Origin: Bermanella sp034112345
GTDB taxonomy: Bacteria; Pseudomonadota; Gammaproteobacteria; Pseudomonadales; Oceanobacteraceae
Direction: 5' to 3'
Assembly (NCBI GenBank): GCA_034112345.1
Contig: JAWUVN010000058.1
Coordinates: forward strand, 1-46,102
Length of the DNA: 46,102 nucleotides
Made by a program: the position numbers and the translations under genes. This document shows positions 1 through 7,999 of this stretch, piece by piece (within the stretch, counting starts at the first letter, position 1; each line of letters begins with the position of its first letter). Under the pieces are notes generated by a model, which had not been told where the DNA came from, did not search any database, and saw only the letters and a list, made by a program, of their open reading frames with translations.

Positions 1-360
1 GATATCAGTCACACTTGCTGCCGCTACTACGCCGGCACCATTAACTACTTCACACAACTGCTGGCCGTCAGCCTTAGACGCTAGGCTAATATCGTATTGC
101 TCTTGATCGGCGAGCTTTTGTGAGAATGCAAAACTATTGCCCGCAATTGAAACTGTTTCTTGGTTTTTTGTATTAAATAAATCAAGTGTACCGGTAAGGC
201 CTGATACGCTACCACTTAGAGTAAAGTCTTTGGGACCAGTACCAGTACCGATACTATCTCCTGCGCCACCTGAGCCGTCACCTTCACCGCCACAAGCGGT
301 TAATAATGAACAAACGGCCAGGGCCAGTACATTTTTATTCATATTGTTAATATTGCTCAT
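1..360 (-). CDS. Surface lipoprotein, N-terminal part (3' end outside window)
   Basis: The 5' 120 codons of a gene that runs off the left edge. From the ATG at 360 the product has a lipoprotein signal with lipobox LLTAC (Cys23), a Gly/Ser/Asp-rich linker, then a small beta-rich domain starting GPKDFTLSGSVSGLTG. That domain matches, nearly residue for residue, the N-terminus of the lipoprotein at 682-2322, and the 5' flanks are also alike, so the two are tandem duplicates. The domain resembles the 'SGTVSGLSGxGLVLQNN' module common in secreted proteobacterial proteins (from memory). The residue after the lipid Cys is Gly, not Asp, which suggests outer-membrane sorting. An alternative ATG lies at 342; 360 was chosen because it matches the start of the paralogue. 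The C-terminal function cannot be judged. Confidence 0.8.
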   Translation of the reverse strand, partial: MSNINNMNKNVLALAVCSLLTACGGEGDGSGGAGDSIGTGTGPKDFTLSGSVSGLTGTLDLFNTKNQETVSIAGNSFAFSQKLADQEQYDISLASKADGQQLCEVVNGAGVVAAASVTDI

Positions 361-629
361 ATTCTTTCTTACTCAATAACGATGCGATGAATTGAGCCAG
401 TAAATCAAGCCACTTGTTTGATGTGGTATTAACGTTAAAGGCCCTTTTTTAGTAGCCGCTATTAAACTGTAAATGAAAAGTTTTTAACTAATACCTGAGG
501 GTGAATGATCTAACATTCAAATAATTAAATTTAATAATTGGCTCTAAAATATAAAAAATCTGATAGTTACATTTAAATAATCACTGCATTTAATTGGCTA
601 TAAATATTTTATTTTTCCGCACAACGAAA
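361..629. other. Non-coding spacer between the duplicated lipoprotein genes
   Basis: AT-rich leader and promoter region of the left lipoprotein gene, on the minus strand. The roughly 140 bases next to the start codon are recognisably the same as the leader at 2323-2466 (shared blocks such as GCGATGCGATGAATTGAGCC). The duplication therefore included the regulatory region. Apart from site A, I see nothing else in it. Confidence 0.6.
492..504. promoter_or_regulatory. Candidate operator, GGGTGA-type dyad (site A)
   Basis: TACCTGAGGGTGA, an imperfect copy of the dyad at 7965-7980 and 3222-3236. It lies 132 bases upstream of the lipoprotein start at 360, exactly the same distance as site B from the paralogous gene. 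It is probably a binding site for one of the two LuxR-type regulators in this cluster (inference). Confidence 0.4.
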
Positions 630-651
630 AAAGCCAGCGTGAGCTGGCTTT
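630..651 (-). terminator. Rho-independent terminator
   Basis: Perfect 9-bp stem AAAGCCAGC / GCTGGCTTT with a 4-base loop, followed on the minus strand by a T run. It sits about 30 bases after the stop codon of the lipoprotein gene at 682-2322. Confidence 0.85.
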
Positions 652-681
652 ATTAAAAATTACTAATTTAGTAAAAATAAA

Positions 682-2322
682 TTATTGTGCTTTAAATTCC
701 TTAGCAAAGACTGTCCAGCGATTAGTCGTAGCAGCAAGTGGCGTCATTTTTAATGAAGATAAAGATGCAGAAGACAAATCTCGATACTCAGACCAGGTCA
801 CAACAAAATCGCCATCAAGTGCTGCAACTTTAGCATTACCTACAGTATCAGTATTTATTTTACTCATAACACTCCATTCATCATTAGCAACATCATAACG
901 ATTAACATAAGCATCGTCGCCGTCAATCCAAGCAGCCATGACATTATTGTTTTTATCTTTTGCCAGAGATTGAATCGCTCTAAACTCTGCTGATAATTCT
1001 GTAGCACTGCTACAAGTATCCGTAGTCAGGTCACAGGTTTGAGCATAAGTTTTAGCGCCGTCATTATAAGTCGCCATTATTTTATCGGCTGTAAGCGCTA
1101 TTATTTTCGCATCACTCGATGAGCTATTAACTGAAATGTTAATCGGCGCAGACCAAGTTGATTGTACTAACTTACTGATCTGCAACGGATGTTGAACATT
1201 GCCAGAAACACAGTCACCTTGCATCCAAGCCACTGTCGGCATGCCTGCATCAGTTATTTCAATGTTTATTGAGTTTTCTCTAACCAGTCCACAACCACCG
1301 TCAGCGGTATCAATAGCTGTGTCTGCGGTCCATTTATTGCCGGCTTTGCTTGCATCGAACGACGCCACTTGCACGCCATCATATTTCAAACTGCTAGCAT
1401 CGGTTGGATATTCACCAAATTCCCACGCCGCCACTGCAGTGCCATTACCTGTAAACTTCACTACAGGGTGCCTAGCATCACCTGTAATGTTAGTTTCTAA
1501 CTCAATTTCAGGGCCCCAGGTGCCATCAAAGTAGCTGTAAAATATAGATTCCTCCCCCGAGGTCTCTGTATCCACCCAGACTAATATCACATGGCCCTGT
1601 TCATCGATATCCATAGCATAGCTGTCAGAAGTACGCTCGATATCCGTAAAATTGCCTGATGATAGATCAATAGAATCGGAAGCCCAGACATAGTTACCTG
1701 TTCTATTTGGAACGGCTCCGATATGAGCCACCATGCTTTCCCCCTGGCTATTAGCAACCAACGTATGACTATTGGCTAGATAGCTGTCAAACACTGTATA
1801 AAGCGTTGAACTAGCCTCCCAACCGCTGGCAGCTTCATAAGCACGACGCTGCAGAAAACTGATAACTCCACTCTCATACCACATCACTTCCAGCGCATCA
1901 TCGACACGGACAATTTCTGGATATCGAGCTTCTGCAGTCTCACTGTTTAGAGTTGTCGCAGCTGCGACCCAGTCACGACATACAATTTCGATATCAGTAA
2001 CGTTGGCCGCATTCACTAAACCAGAGCCATCGATCACTTCACACAACTGCTGACCATCTGCAGCAGAAGCTAGATTAATATCATATTGTTCTTTATTGGC
2101 TAACTTTTGCGTAAAGGCAAAACTGTTGCCAGCAATTGAAACAGTTTCTTGGTTACTGACATTAATTAAATCAAGAGTACCGGTAAGGCCTGATACGCTA
2201 CCACTAAGGGTGAAATCTTTGGGACCAACGCCACCTGTCGCACCTCCACCGCTTGAGCCGCCACAAGCAGTTAGTAACGAGCAAACGCCCAAGGCCAATA
2301 CACTTTTATTCATGTTCTTCAT
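682..2322 (-). CDS. Surface lipoprotein, probable beta-propeller
   Basis: A 546-residue lipoprotein. The start at 2322 (MKNMNKSV) was preferred to the longer reading from 2370 because it puts a normal lipobox (LLTAC, Cys20) at the N-terminus and matches the paralogue at 1-360. After a Gly/Ser linker comes a domain of about 95 residues starting GPKDFTLSGSVSGLTG and ending with paired cysteines. The rest has repeated units rich in Trp and aromatic pairs (VMWYESG, ILVWVDT, AAWEFGE, MAAWIDG, VVTWSEY), spaced like the blades of a sialidase-like propeller. No catalytic residues could be identified and the function is unknown. Gly after the lipid Cys predicts the outer membrane. The next gene is a LuxR-type regulator, and a candidate operator lies at 2454-2466. 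Confidence 0.85.
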   Translation of the reverse strand: MKNMNKSVLALGVCSLLTACGGSSGGGATGGVGPKDFTLSGSVSGLTGTLDLINVSNQETVSIAGNSFAFTQKLANKEQYDINLASAADGQQLCEVIDGSGLVNAANVTDIEIVCRDWVAAATTLNSETAEARYPEIVRVDDALEVMWYESGVISFLQRRAYEAASGWEASSTLYTVFDSYLANSHTLVANSQGESMVAHIGAVPNRTGNYVWASDSIDLSSGNFTDIERTSDSYAMDIDEQGHVILVWVDTETSGEESIFYSYFDGTWGPEIELETNITGDARHPVVKFTGNGTAVAAWEFGEYPTDASSLKYDGVQVASFDASKAGNKWTADTAIDTADGGCGLVRENSINIEITDAGMPTVAWMQGDCVSGNVQHPLQISKLVQSTWSAPINISVNSSSSDAKIIALTADKIMATYNDGAKTYAQTCDLTTDTCSSATELSAEFRAIQSLAKDKNNNVMAAWIDGDDAYVNRYDVANDEWSVMSKINTDTVGNAKVAALDGDFVVTWSEYRDLSSASLSSLKMTPLAATTNRWTVFAKEFKAQ

Positions 2323-2453
2323 ATTCTTTCTTACCCAATAGCGATGCGATGAATTGAGCCAGTAGATCAAACCATTTGCTTGATGTGAGGCTAACTTAAA
2401 GGCTTTTGTTTTAGTCGTCGCTATTAAATAACAATTAAAGAAGTATTGAATAA

Positions 2454-2466
2454 TACTTCAGGGTGA
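2454..2466. promoter_or_regulatory. Candidate operator, GGGTGA-type dyad (site B)
   Basis: TACTTCAGGGTGA, 132 bases upstream of the lipoprotein start at 2322, the same spacing as site A. It abuts an 8-bp inverted repeat (GAAGTATT / AATACTTC, 2440-2459). Confidence 0.4.
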
Positions 2467-2503
2467 GCAGAGTATGAGAATAAAAAATGAGGGGGGTTAC
2501 CGG

Positions 2504-3154
2504 TTAAACAAGTAGGCCAATTTTTTCTGCATAAGAAACACAGTCGTTACGATTTTTTGCTTCAAATGCCTCACACAGCACTCGCATATGAACTTTAACG
2601 GTATTAACACTTATATTGAGTACCTGTGCAACCTCTTGATTACTACAACCTTTCTGAATAAGCTCTAATACATCAAGATGGCGTTCAGATAATTGATAAC
2701 GCTGTGCAATTTCAGAAACAGCGCTCTCTACTGGTTCTTTTTCATCAAGTATCTTGAGCTGTTTTTTTAGCTCTGGAGAAATGACAACACTGCCATCCAT
2801 CACCTGATCGATAGCCGCTAATATGTGCTGTGCTGAATTGGTTTTTGGTATGAAACCCGACGCACCATTGCGTAGTGCCAAGCGAATTTTTTTCAAATCA
2901 TCTGATGCAGATAAAATAATAAATGGAATGTACAAGTTACGTTGATTTAAACCATTAATAAATGTCAGCCCGTGAAGTCCAGGTACATTCAAATCAATAA
3001 TAATTAAGTCAATATCCTCGTGCTCTGACAGCGCCTTAAGAGCATCCTTGGTTGTTGCGGTACTAATAATACGAAAATCACTGCGCAAGCTTGTTAATAA
3101 AGCACTGAAGCTCTCAGCAAATAAAGTATGATCTTCTAGGTGTAATATTTTCAT
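2504..3154 (-). CDS. LuxR/NarL-type response regulator 1
   Basis: A 216-residue two-component regulator. The receiver domain covers about residues 1-120: acidic pair in LEDH, phosphoacceptor Asp in IIIDLNVPG (near residue 53), conserved Thr/Ser and Lys in VILSAS and FIPKT. The C-terminal LuxR-type helix-turn-helix (about 150-210) contains the diagnostic SNQEVAQVLNISVNTVKVHM. It is a close paralogue of the regulator at 5045-5689, with the hybrid kinase gene between them. It is separated from the kinase by 145 bases that hold candidate operator site C, so it probably has its own promoter and may be autoregulated. The natural targets are inferred to be the neighbouring lipoprotein genes. Confidence 0.93.
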   Translation of the reverse strand: MKILHLEDHTLFAESFSALLTSLRSDFRIISTATTKDALKALSEHEDIDLIIIDLNVPGLHGLTFINGLNQRNLYIPFIILSASDDLKKIRLALRNGASGFIPKTNSAQHILAAIDQVMDGSVVISPELKKQLKILDEKEPVESAVSEIAQRYQLSERHLDVLELIQKGCSNQEVAQVLNISVNTVKVHMRVLCEAFEAKNRNDCVSYAEKIGLLV

Positions 3155-3221
3155 TTGTAATGGAAGCTCGATATAAGTTGCATCATCAGTAAATTATAAT
3201 AGGAGAAGCAAAGGTTCAGAT

Positions 3222-3236
3222 AACCCCTAAGGGTGA
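3222..3236. promoter_or_regulatory. Candidate operator, GGGTGA-type dyad (site C)
   Basis: AACCCCTAAGGGTGA, centred about 75 bases upstream of the start of response regulator 1. It contains the inverted repeat CCCTAAGGG-like core and shares GGGTGA with sites A, B and D. Confidence 0.45.
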
Positions 3237-3299
3237 ACCTATTGCCAGACCTCTTTTCTCGACTAAGTAACTGTGTACTTTTAACTATATTTATCGACC

Positions 3300-5015
3300 T
3301 CAATTGATTAAAGGCTTACAACGCTGCAGTATAAATGTTCGGATCTTCACCGCTTTTATCGGCTTATGGATAATGGCGAAGCCACTCGCCTCCGCTTCTT
3401 GGATTCTGAGGGGGTCTGTATCTCCCGTAATAATAAGTGCTGGAATCTCCTCGTCTAATACTCCGTGTATTTGTTGAATAGCTTCTGCACCTGTCTTATT
3501 TTCTCTTAATCGGTAGTCTGATATTAATAAGTTAGGCCTCCATTCAAGGTTAGCTAATAAGAAATCTTCTGCTGCTTGCGCACAATCAAAGGCTTCAACT
3601 GCCCTCCCCCAATTCTGAAATAAAGCAACTAAGCTATGGCAAATAGCTTCATCATCATCAATGACTAACGCTCGAATAGATTCTAACTCACCAGTAATAT
3701 TAGGCTGAATAATTTCTACTACTTTATCTCGGTCCCCCAAGGGCACCTCAACAGAGAAGCAACTACCTGATGAGTCAGATACTAACGTCAGCGGCCAATT
3801 TTGATGATCGCATAGGCGCTTAACAATCGCTAAGCCTAAACCTAGTCCATTATTGCTATCTCGTTCAGGATTTTGTAACTGATGAAATTCATCAAAGATA
3901 CTCTGCTGTTCACTCGCAGGAATGCCAATGCCTGTATCTTTAACTTGTATTAAAACAGTCTCCGCTTGCTGCCGAGAAGAAAGGCTAACTGTACCTTGAT
4001 TGGTATATTGAACAGCATTCGACAATAAATATTTAAGCACTCTATCTAACAAAGTAGTATCTGCAAAGACATAGAGATCCAATAAATTTTTATCAATAGT
4101 TAACGACTTCTTTTCAGCCGACGGGTATACATCATTCAATAACCTATCGCACAACTCAGTTAAACTAAAGTGTTCTGCTTTACTATGTACTGAATCAGCA
4201 TCCAGTTTTGATATATCAAGTAAATCATTAAGCAACCCAGACATACTCTCAACACTGGATTCTAAGCGCCGATAAATAATTTCATCACTCGGGTCTCTAT
4301 TACGATCTTTCAAGGTTTCTAGAAAGAAGACGACCGCTTGTAAAGGCTGACGGATATCATGGCTGGCGGCCGCTAGAAATTTAGATTTTGCATGGTTAGC
4401 TTGCTCTGCTTCAATCCGGGCTTGAACATTTTCCAGTTGCAATCCAATAGTTTGTAGAGATTGATGATTCAAATGCCGATAAAAAGCCAGAGCAGAGATA
4501 ACGGTTAGAACAGTAGCTACCTGTAAAATCAAGCCATCTTCTGCATTACTATAAGAAATTTTAAATATTAAAGATGCGAGTGGCACAATTAACAGCATGG
4601 ATATTAATTTCAAATAGTAGGAAAATGCGGAAGCTGAATTAGCGACTAAAGAAGTCAACATAACCATCATCGTAAAATAGTAAATACTTTGATCTGTGTT
4701 TAAAAATAACCAAGGTGCTGAAGCAATAAATATAGAAAAACAAAAAACAGGAATAGCAGCTATCGTTAAACTCAGACTTTCTTTTTTACGATAGTAAATA
4801 TAGTACACCCCAAGGGTGACTATTAAGAATAATAAATCTAAAGAGAACCAAATCAAAAAACCATTTGCAATGACTGTTTCATGAAGAATAAAGGCATAAA
4901 AAGGCGTCGCTACAAATACCGCACCTAAATAATGGGGCAATGACTCTTTCATAAAATGATTGAGTCGTTGCTCTTCAAATTCTATTTGTGAGATTTGTTT
5001 AGAATCTAATGACAT
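3300..5015 (-). CDS. Membrane hybrid sensor histidine kinase
   Basis: A 571-residue kinase. The N-terminal ~190 residues form about six hydrophobic membrane segments with no periplasmic sensor domain, followed by a short coiled linker. The dimerisation/phosphoacceptor helix has ASHDIRQPLQA (His near residue 220). The ATPase domain shows the N box (LLSNAVQYT), DTGIGIP and GLGLGLAIVKRL. A C-terminal receiver (about 450-565) carries the acidic pair IDDD, phosphoacceptor Asp in LLISDYRLRENKTG and Lys in IHKPI. It is co-directional with regulator 2 at 5045-5689, with only 29 bases between, so the two are probably co-transcribed. The likely partners are the two flanking LuxR-type regulators. The signal is unknown. 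The SHD(I/L)RQPL histidine box is typical of six-TM kinases paired with LuxR-type regulators. Confidence 0.93.
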   Translation of the reverse strand: MSLDSKQISQIEFEEQRLNHFMKESLPHYLGAVFVATPFYAFILHETVIANGFLIWFSLDLLFLIVTLGVYYIYYRKKESLSLTIAAIPVFCFSIFIASAPWLFLNTDQSIYYFTMMVMLTSLVANSASAFSYYLKLISMLLIVPLASLIFKISYSNAEDGLILQVATVLTVISALAFYRHLNHQSLQTIGLQLENVQARIEAEQANHAKSKFLAAASHDIRQPLQAVVFFLETLKDRNRDPSDEIIYRRLESSVESMSGLLNDLLDISKLDADSVHSKAEHFSLTELCDRLLNDVYPSAEKKSLTIDKNLLDLYVFADTTLLDRVLKYLLSNAVQYTNQGTVSLSSRQQAETVLIQVKDTGIGIPASEQQSIFDEFHQLQNPERDSNNGLGLGLAIVKRLCDHQNWPLTLVSDSSGSCFSVEVPLGDRDKVVEIIQPNITGELESIRALVIDDDEAICHSLVALFQNWGRAVEAFDCAQAAEDFLLANLEWRPNLLISDYRLRENKTGAEAIQQIHGVLDEEIPALIITGDTDPLRIQEAEASGFAIIHKPIKAVKIRTFILQRCKPLIN

Positions 5016-5044
5016 AACTACCTATCTTTTATTAAAACTTTATT

Positions 5045-5689
5045 CTAAATTAACTCTATTCGCTCTGCGTAACGCACACATTCTAAACGATTACTGACTT
5101 GAAAGGCTGAAAATAATGTCTTCGCATGAGTTTTAATTGTGTTTTTACTCAAGTTTAACTGCTCAGCAATTTCATCATTAGAATGACCTTTCTGCATCAA
5201 CACCAATACATCCATTTGTCTTTGACCCAATTTATAATTGGTCATGGTTTTATAGTGATTCTGCGAGGGCTCATGTTCTGGCAAACAGATAATCGCTTGT
5301 TCAATATCCTTGGGTACAACAATTTCACCCGCCATAACTTGCTCAATAACCTGCAGAATTTGAGTGATAGAGTATGTCTTAGGAATAAAACCTGAAGCAC
5401 CGTTATTTAAGGCCCTGCGGATCTGAAAAAGATCGCTGGATGCTGATAACACAACAAAGGGAATATAGAAATTCCGTTCGCATAAGCTTTCGATAAAATC
5501 GAGACCATTTAAACCTGGAATATTCAAATCGATTAATATTAACTCAATGTCGGACTGCTGCTCTAATACTTGCCATGCACTTTCGACATTGCTTGCCCCG
5601 ACAATGGATAAATCATCGGCGTGCAAGGAAGTAACGACGCTTAACCCTTCTGCAAACATAGTGTGGTCATCAAGGTGCAGTATTTTCAC
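5045..5689 (-). CDS. LuxR/NarL-type response regulator 2
   Basis: A 214-residue paralogue of regulator 1. The receiver has LDDH, phosphoacceptor Asp in LILIDLNIPG, VVLSAS and FIPKT. The LuxR helix-turn-helix near the C-terminus has SNDEIAEQLNLSKNTIKTHA. The start is a GTG at 5689, supported by an upstream AAAGGA at about 11 bases. The kinase gene follows 29 bases later, so this is the likely primary cognate regulator. Recognition-helix residues differ somewhat from regulator 1 (LSKNTIKTHAK against ISVNTVKVHMR), so the two may share or split a set of operators. No GGGTGA dyad is visible in its own leader. Confidence 0.93.
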   Translation of the reverse strand: MKILHLDDHTMFAEGLSVVTSLHADDLSIVGASNVESAWQVLEQQSDIELILIDLNIPGLNGLDFIESLCERNFYIPFVVLSASSDLFQIRRALNNGASGFIPKTYSITQILQVIEQVMAGEIVVPKDIEQAIICLPEHEPSQNHYKTMTNYKLGQRQMDVLVLMQKGHSNDEIAEQLNLSKNTIKTHAKTLFSAFQVSNRLECVRYAERIELI

Positions 5690-5800
5690 GAAATATTCGT
5701 CCTTTTATCGATGGCTAAGATTAATAAAATCAATCATCATCCATTAACATAAGGTTATTAGCAAAGTTTATTTTAGGTTAAATGTAAAAGATTATGATGT

Positions 5801-6265
5801 TCATTGCGGTGAATGCATTAACATTTTCTTATTCATTACAAACCTTAATTGAGCTGCATTGATTGGCTTATATAAGAATGTAAAACGGCTATCTTTTAAA
5901 AACTGAGTTCTAATCAGATCCGTGTCGTCTATGAAGACGATGATAGGAATATCACAAGTATAACGATCTTGAATGAGTTTAATGCTATCAACACCGAATT
6001 TATCATCATTTAAATTCAAACCAGAGATTATTATTCTGGGTTTCCATACTTGTTGCTCTAATACCGAGATGGCTTCTTCAGCCGAATTAAAACATTGTGT
6101 ATTACAATGCCAATCTTGTAGTAAGTTAATTAATCCTCCGTGAATGCTTTTATCACCCTCAATGATCATGACGTTACTTTGCTTGAATCCAAACCGTTTA
6201 TTCGAACTATTTTTCTGGTTAATAGCGATGTTATTTACAGATGAAGTAGTTTGTATTTCAGACAT
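5801..6265 (-). CDS. Stand-alone pseudo-receiver protein lacking the phosphoacceptor Asp
   Basis: 154 residues: a ~30-residue polar N-terminal tail, then a receiver-like domain to the end with no output domain. It aligns well with the C-terminal receiver of the nearby hybrid kinase: IIISGLNLNDDKFGVDSI against LLISDYRLRENKTGAEAI. The residue aligned with the phosphoacceptor Asp is Gly, and the N-terminal acidic cluster is reduced (IIEGDKS against VIDDDEA). The Lys of the KPI motif is kept. It is therefore probably not phosphorylated and may bind the kinase or regulators as a decoy or adaptor (inference). AGGGA lies 7 bases before the ATG at 6265. It is co-directional with regulator 2, separated by 111 bases. 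Confidence 0.8.
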   Translation of the reverse strand: MSEIQTTSSVNNIAINQKNSSNKRFGFKQSNVMIIEGDKSIHGGLINLLQDWHCNTQCFNSAEEAISVLEQQVWKPRIIISGLNLNDDKFGVDSIKLIQDRYTCDIPIIVFIDDTDLIRTQFLKDSRFTFLYKPINAAQLRFVMNKKMLMHSPQ

Positions 6266-6344
6266 GTTTTAATCCCTGATTCCAACTGTCGCGTTAAGAG
6301 CAAAATAATATCGAATTCTTTTAAATTTTTAGTGAATAGGATAT

Positions 6345-6374
6345 AAACAGATGCTGTGTGCACAGCATCTGTTT
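6345..6374 (-). terminator. Terminator hairpin after the ELWxxDGT lipoprotein gene
   Basis: A perfect 14-bp inverted repeat (AAACAGATGCTGTG and its complement) with a 2-base loop, starting 35 bases after the stop codon at 6409. On the minus strand the sequence after it is T-rich (TTTATAT) but not a pure T run. It also separates this gene from the signalling genes downstream. Confidence 0.65.
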
Positions 6375-6408
6375 ATGGTCGATATGTTGATGTTTTATTG
6401 GTATTTTC

Positions 6409-7893
6409 TTATTGGGCTTGTACTTCAACAAATCGAAGGGAGCTACCAGATGCATCAGGGTTAATGTCTTTTACTAAGCTAGTATTTGCAGTTGTACCGT
6501 CACTTGACCAAAGCTCGCTGCCATGAATAGCGTCATCGGCAGAGAACAGTAGTTTGTCATCGAGTACCATAAATTGCTGCATCTCTGGGTCAGATCCTGT
6601 TGCTGTAATTTTACTTACTTCTACCGTGCCAGCCTCTGTGCCATCGCTTACCCATAAAGCATCTTCGTCAGCCAAATTATCACGAGCCACAAATAAAAGT
6701 TTATCGCCAACACTGTTTAGATCACGAACTGCTGAACCGCTTGTACCTGAGATAATATCTTTCACCGGCCTAGCGCCCGTTGCAGTACCCGCTGGAGTCC
6801 CATCGGTGACCCATAATTCAGACCCTCGAACTGGTTCATTCACTACAAAATAAAGTTGGTCACCCACAGCAGTAAGAAACTTAGGGGCATAACTCGCAGT
6901 AGTACCTGTAAAACTGGTCATAGGGTTTAAAGCTTGATCTCTGTAAGCCCAAATGTTGTAGCCCGTACTGTCTTTTGCAACAAAGTAAAGGCTATCATCA
7001 ATGACAGTCAGTTCATTGGGTAGGCTGCTGGCATCCCCGGCAAGAATATCAAACCTATGTGTAGAGCCATCCTTCCAGTACGTATAAAGTTCTAATTCGA
7101 TAGTCGGGTCAGGTTGCGTAAACGTGCCATCAGCTGACATAACGAGTTCATCCCCAAAAGGGGTAAGCATTCCTGGAGTGCTACCTATGAAACTGCCATC
7201 GCCAATGTTTGAAGAATGTGGGTTGATTTGGGCCGCTAAGCCAGTGCCCGCTTCTGTGCCATCTGTTTTCCACAACTCATCGCGTGCGAAATTGTCATCT
7301 TGAGCGGTAAAGTAGACTAGATCATTAAATAAAACAGTATTGCCGATACGAGAGCTTTGATTAGGGTGTATGTTTTTAACGAGGTTGGTGCCTGCTTCTG
7401 TGCCGTCTGATATGTATAGCTCGGTATCCCCAAAAGCATCAGTGGCTGAAAAAATAAGCTTGCCTTTATAAGCGATTAGATTGCCAGGGGCGCTGCTGGA
7501 AAGCCCTGATCTGATGTCCCGCACCATTGATGTACCTGCTTCAGTGCCATCCGTGACCCAAAGCTCGTATCCGTTAATGCCATTAGAAGCCACGAAAAAC
7601 CACTTACTGCCCACTTGAGTAAACTGATAGGAATCGCTATCACCACTGGTATTAATATCTTTTACCAACTTAGTGCCAGCTTCGGTACCGTCAGTGATCC
7701 ATAATTCATGGCCAGTATTAATATCACCGTATGCTGAAAAAAGCGCTTGTTCAATAACCGGTGTCGTAACGGGTGGTATTTCAGGATTTCCTGTTACCGG
7801 ATCTGAGCCGTCTCCAGCAGAGTCTCCACCACACCCAGTAAGTACTAAGGTTACTGATAATAATGCTTGCCCAAGTAATGATTTCTCTAACAT
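6409..7893 (-). CDS. ELWxxDGT-repeat surface lipoprotein
   Basis: A 494-residue lipoprotein with lipobox LVLTGC (Cys21) and a Gly/Asp/Pro linker. About nine repeats of some 45 residues follow, most carrying the ELWxTDGTEAGT(x)LVKDI signature of the ELWxxDGT repeat family. The middle repeats (around residues 230-310) are degenerate (ELYTYWKDGS, NIWAYRD). Each repeat alternates a hydrophobic strand (LIFSATD, LYFVVNE) with the ELW loop, consistent with a beta-propeller. The family's function is not established; it occurs in secreted and surface proteins. Gly follows the lipid Cys, suggesting the outer membrane. AAAGGA lies 7 bases before the ATG at 7893. A perfect operator-like dyad sits 72 bases upstream. 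Confidence 0.9.
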   Translation of the reverse strand: MLEKSLLGQALLSVTLVLTGCGGDSAGDGSDPVTGNPEIPPVTTPVIEQALFSAYGDINTGHELWITDGTEAGTKLVKDINTSGDSDSYQFTQVGSKWFFVASNGINGYELWVTDGTEAGTSMVRDIRSGLSSSAPGNLIAYKGKLIFSATDAFGDTELYISDGTEAGTNLVKNIHPNQSSRIGNTVLFNDLVYFTAQDDNFARDELWKTDGTEAGTGLAAQINPHSSNIGDGSFIGSTPGMLTPFGDELVMSADGTFTQPDPTIELELYTYWKDGSTHRFDILAGDASSLPNELTVIDDSLYFVAKDSTGYNIWAYRDQALNPMTSFTGTTASYAPKFLTAVGDQLYFVVNEPVRGSELWVTDGTPAGTATGARPVKDIISGTSGSAVRDLNSVGDKLLFVARDNLADEDALWVSDGTEAGTVEVSKITATGSDPEMQQFMVLDDKLLFSADDAIHGSELWSSDGTTANTSLVKDINPDASGSSLRFVEVQAQ

Positions 7894-7964
7894 GATTTTA
7901 TCCTTTACTCATTAATGTTTCGTATTTCCATATGAGTAGCTTAATGAGACTAGGCGGGTTGTTA

Positions 7965-7980
7965 TCACCCCAAAGGGTGA
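7965..7980. promoter_or_regulatory. Candidate operator, perfect TCACCC-N4-GGGTGA dyad (site D)
   Basis: TCACCCCAAAGGGTGA: perfect 6-bp arms with a 4-base spacer, 72 bases upstream of the start of the ELWxxDGT lipoprotein. It is the clearest member of the A-D set and defines the consensus. Confidence 0.5.
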
Positions 7981-7999
7981 TTATGTTTTGAATATAAAA

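Noticed and set aside
137..379. 80-codon plus-strand frame at the left edge, with a similar frame at 2096-2341
   Set aside because: Both are antisense shadows of the duplicated lipoprotein N-termini. Their resemblance only reflects that duplication.
4806..4819. CACCCCAAGGGTGA, a close match to the operator-like dyad, inside the histidine kinase gene
   Set aside because: It lies in coding sequence encoding a membrane helix (VTLGV) far from any start codon, so chance is the simpler explanation. It also warns that the motif can occur by chance.
5690..5800. Search for a GGGTGA dyad before regulator 2
   Set aside because: No match was found in the leader of regulator 2 or in that of the pseudo-receiver, so these genes are not claimed as part of the proposed regulon.
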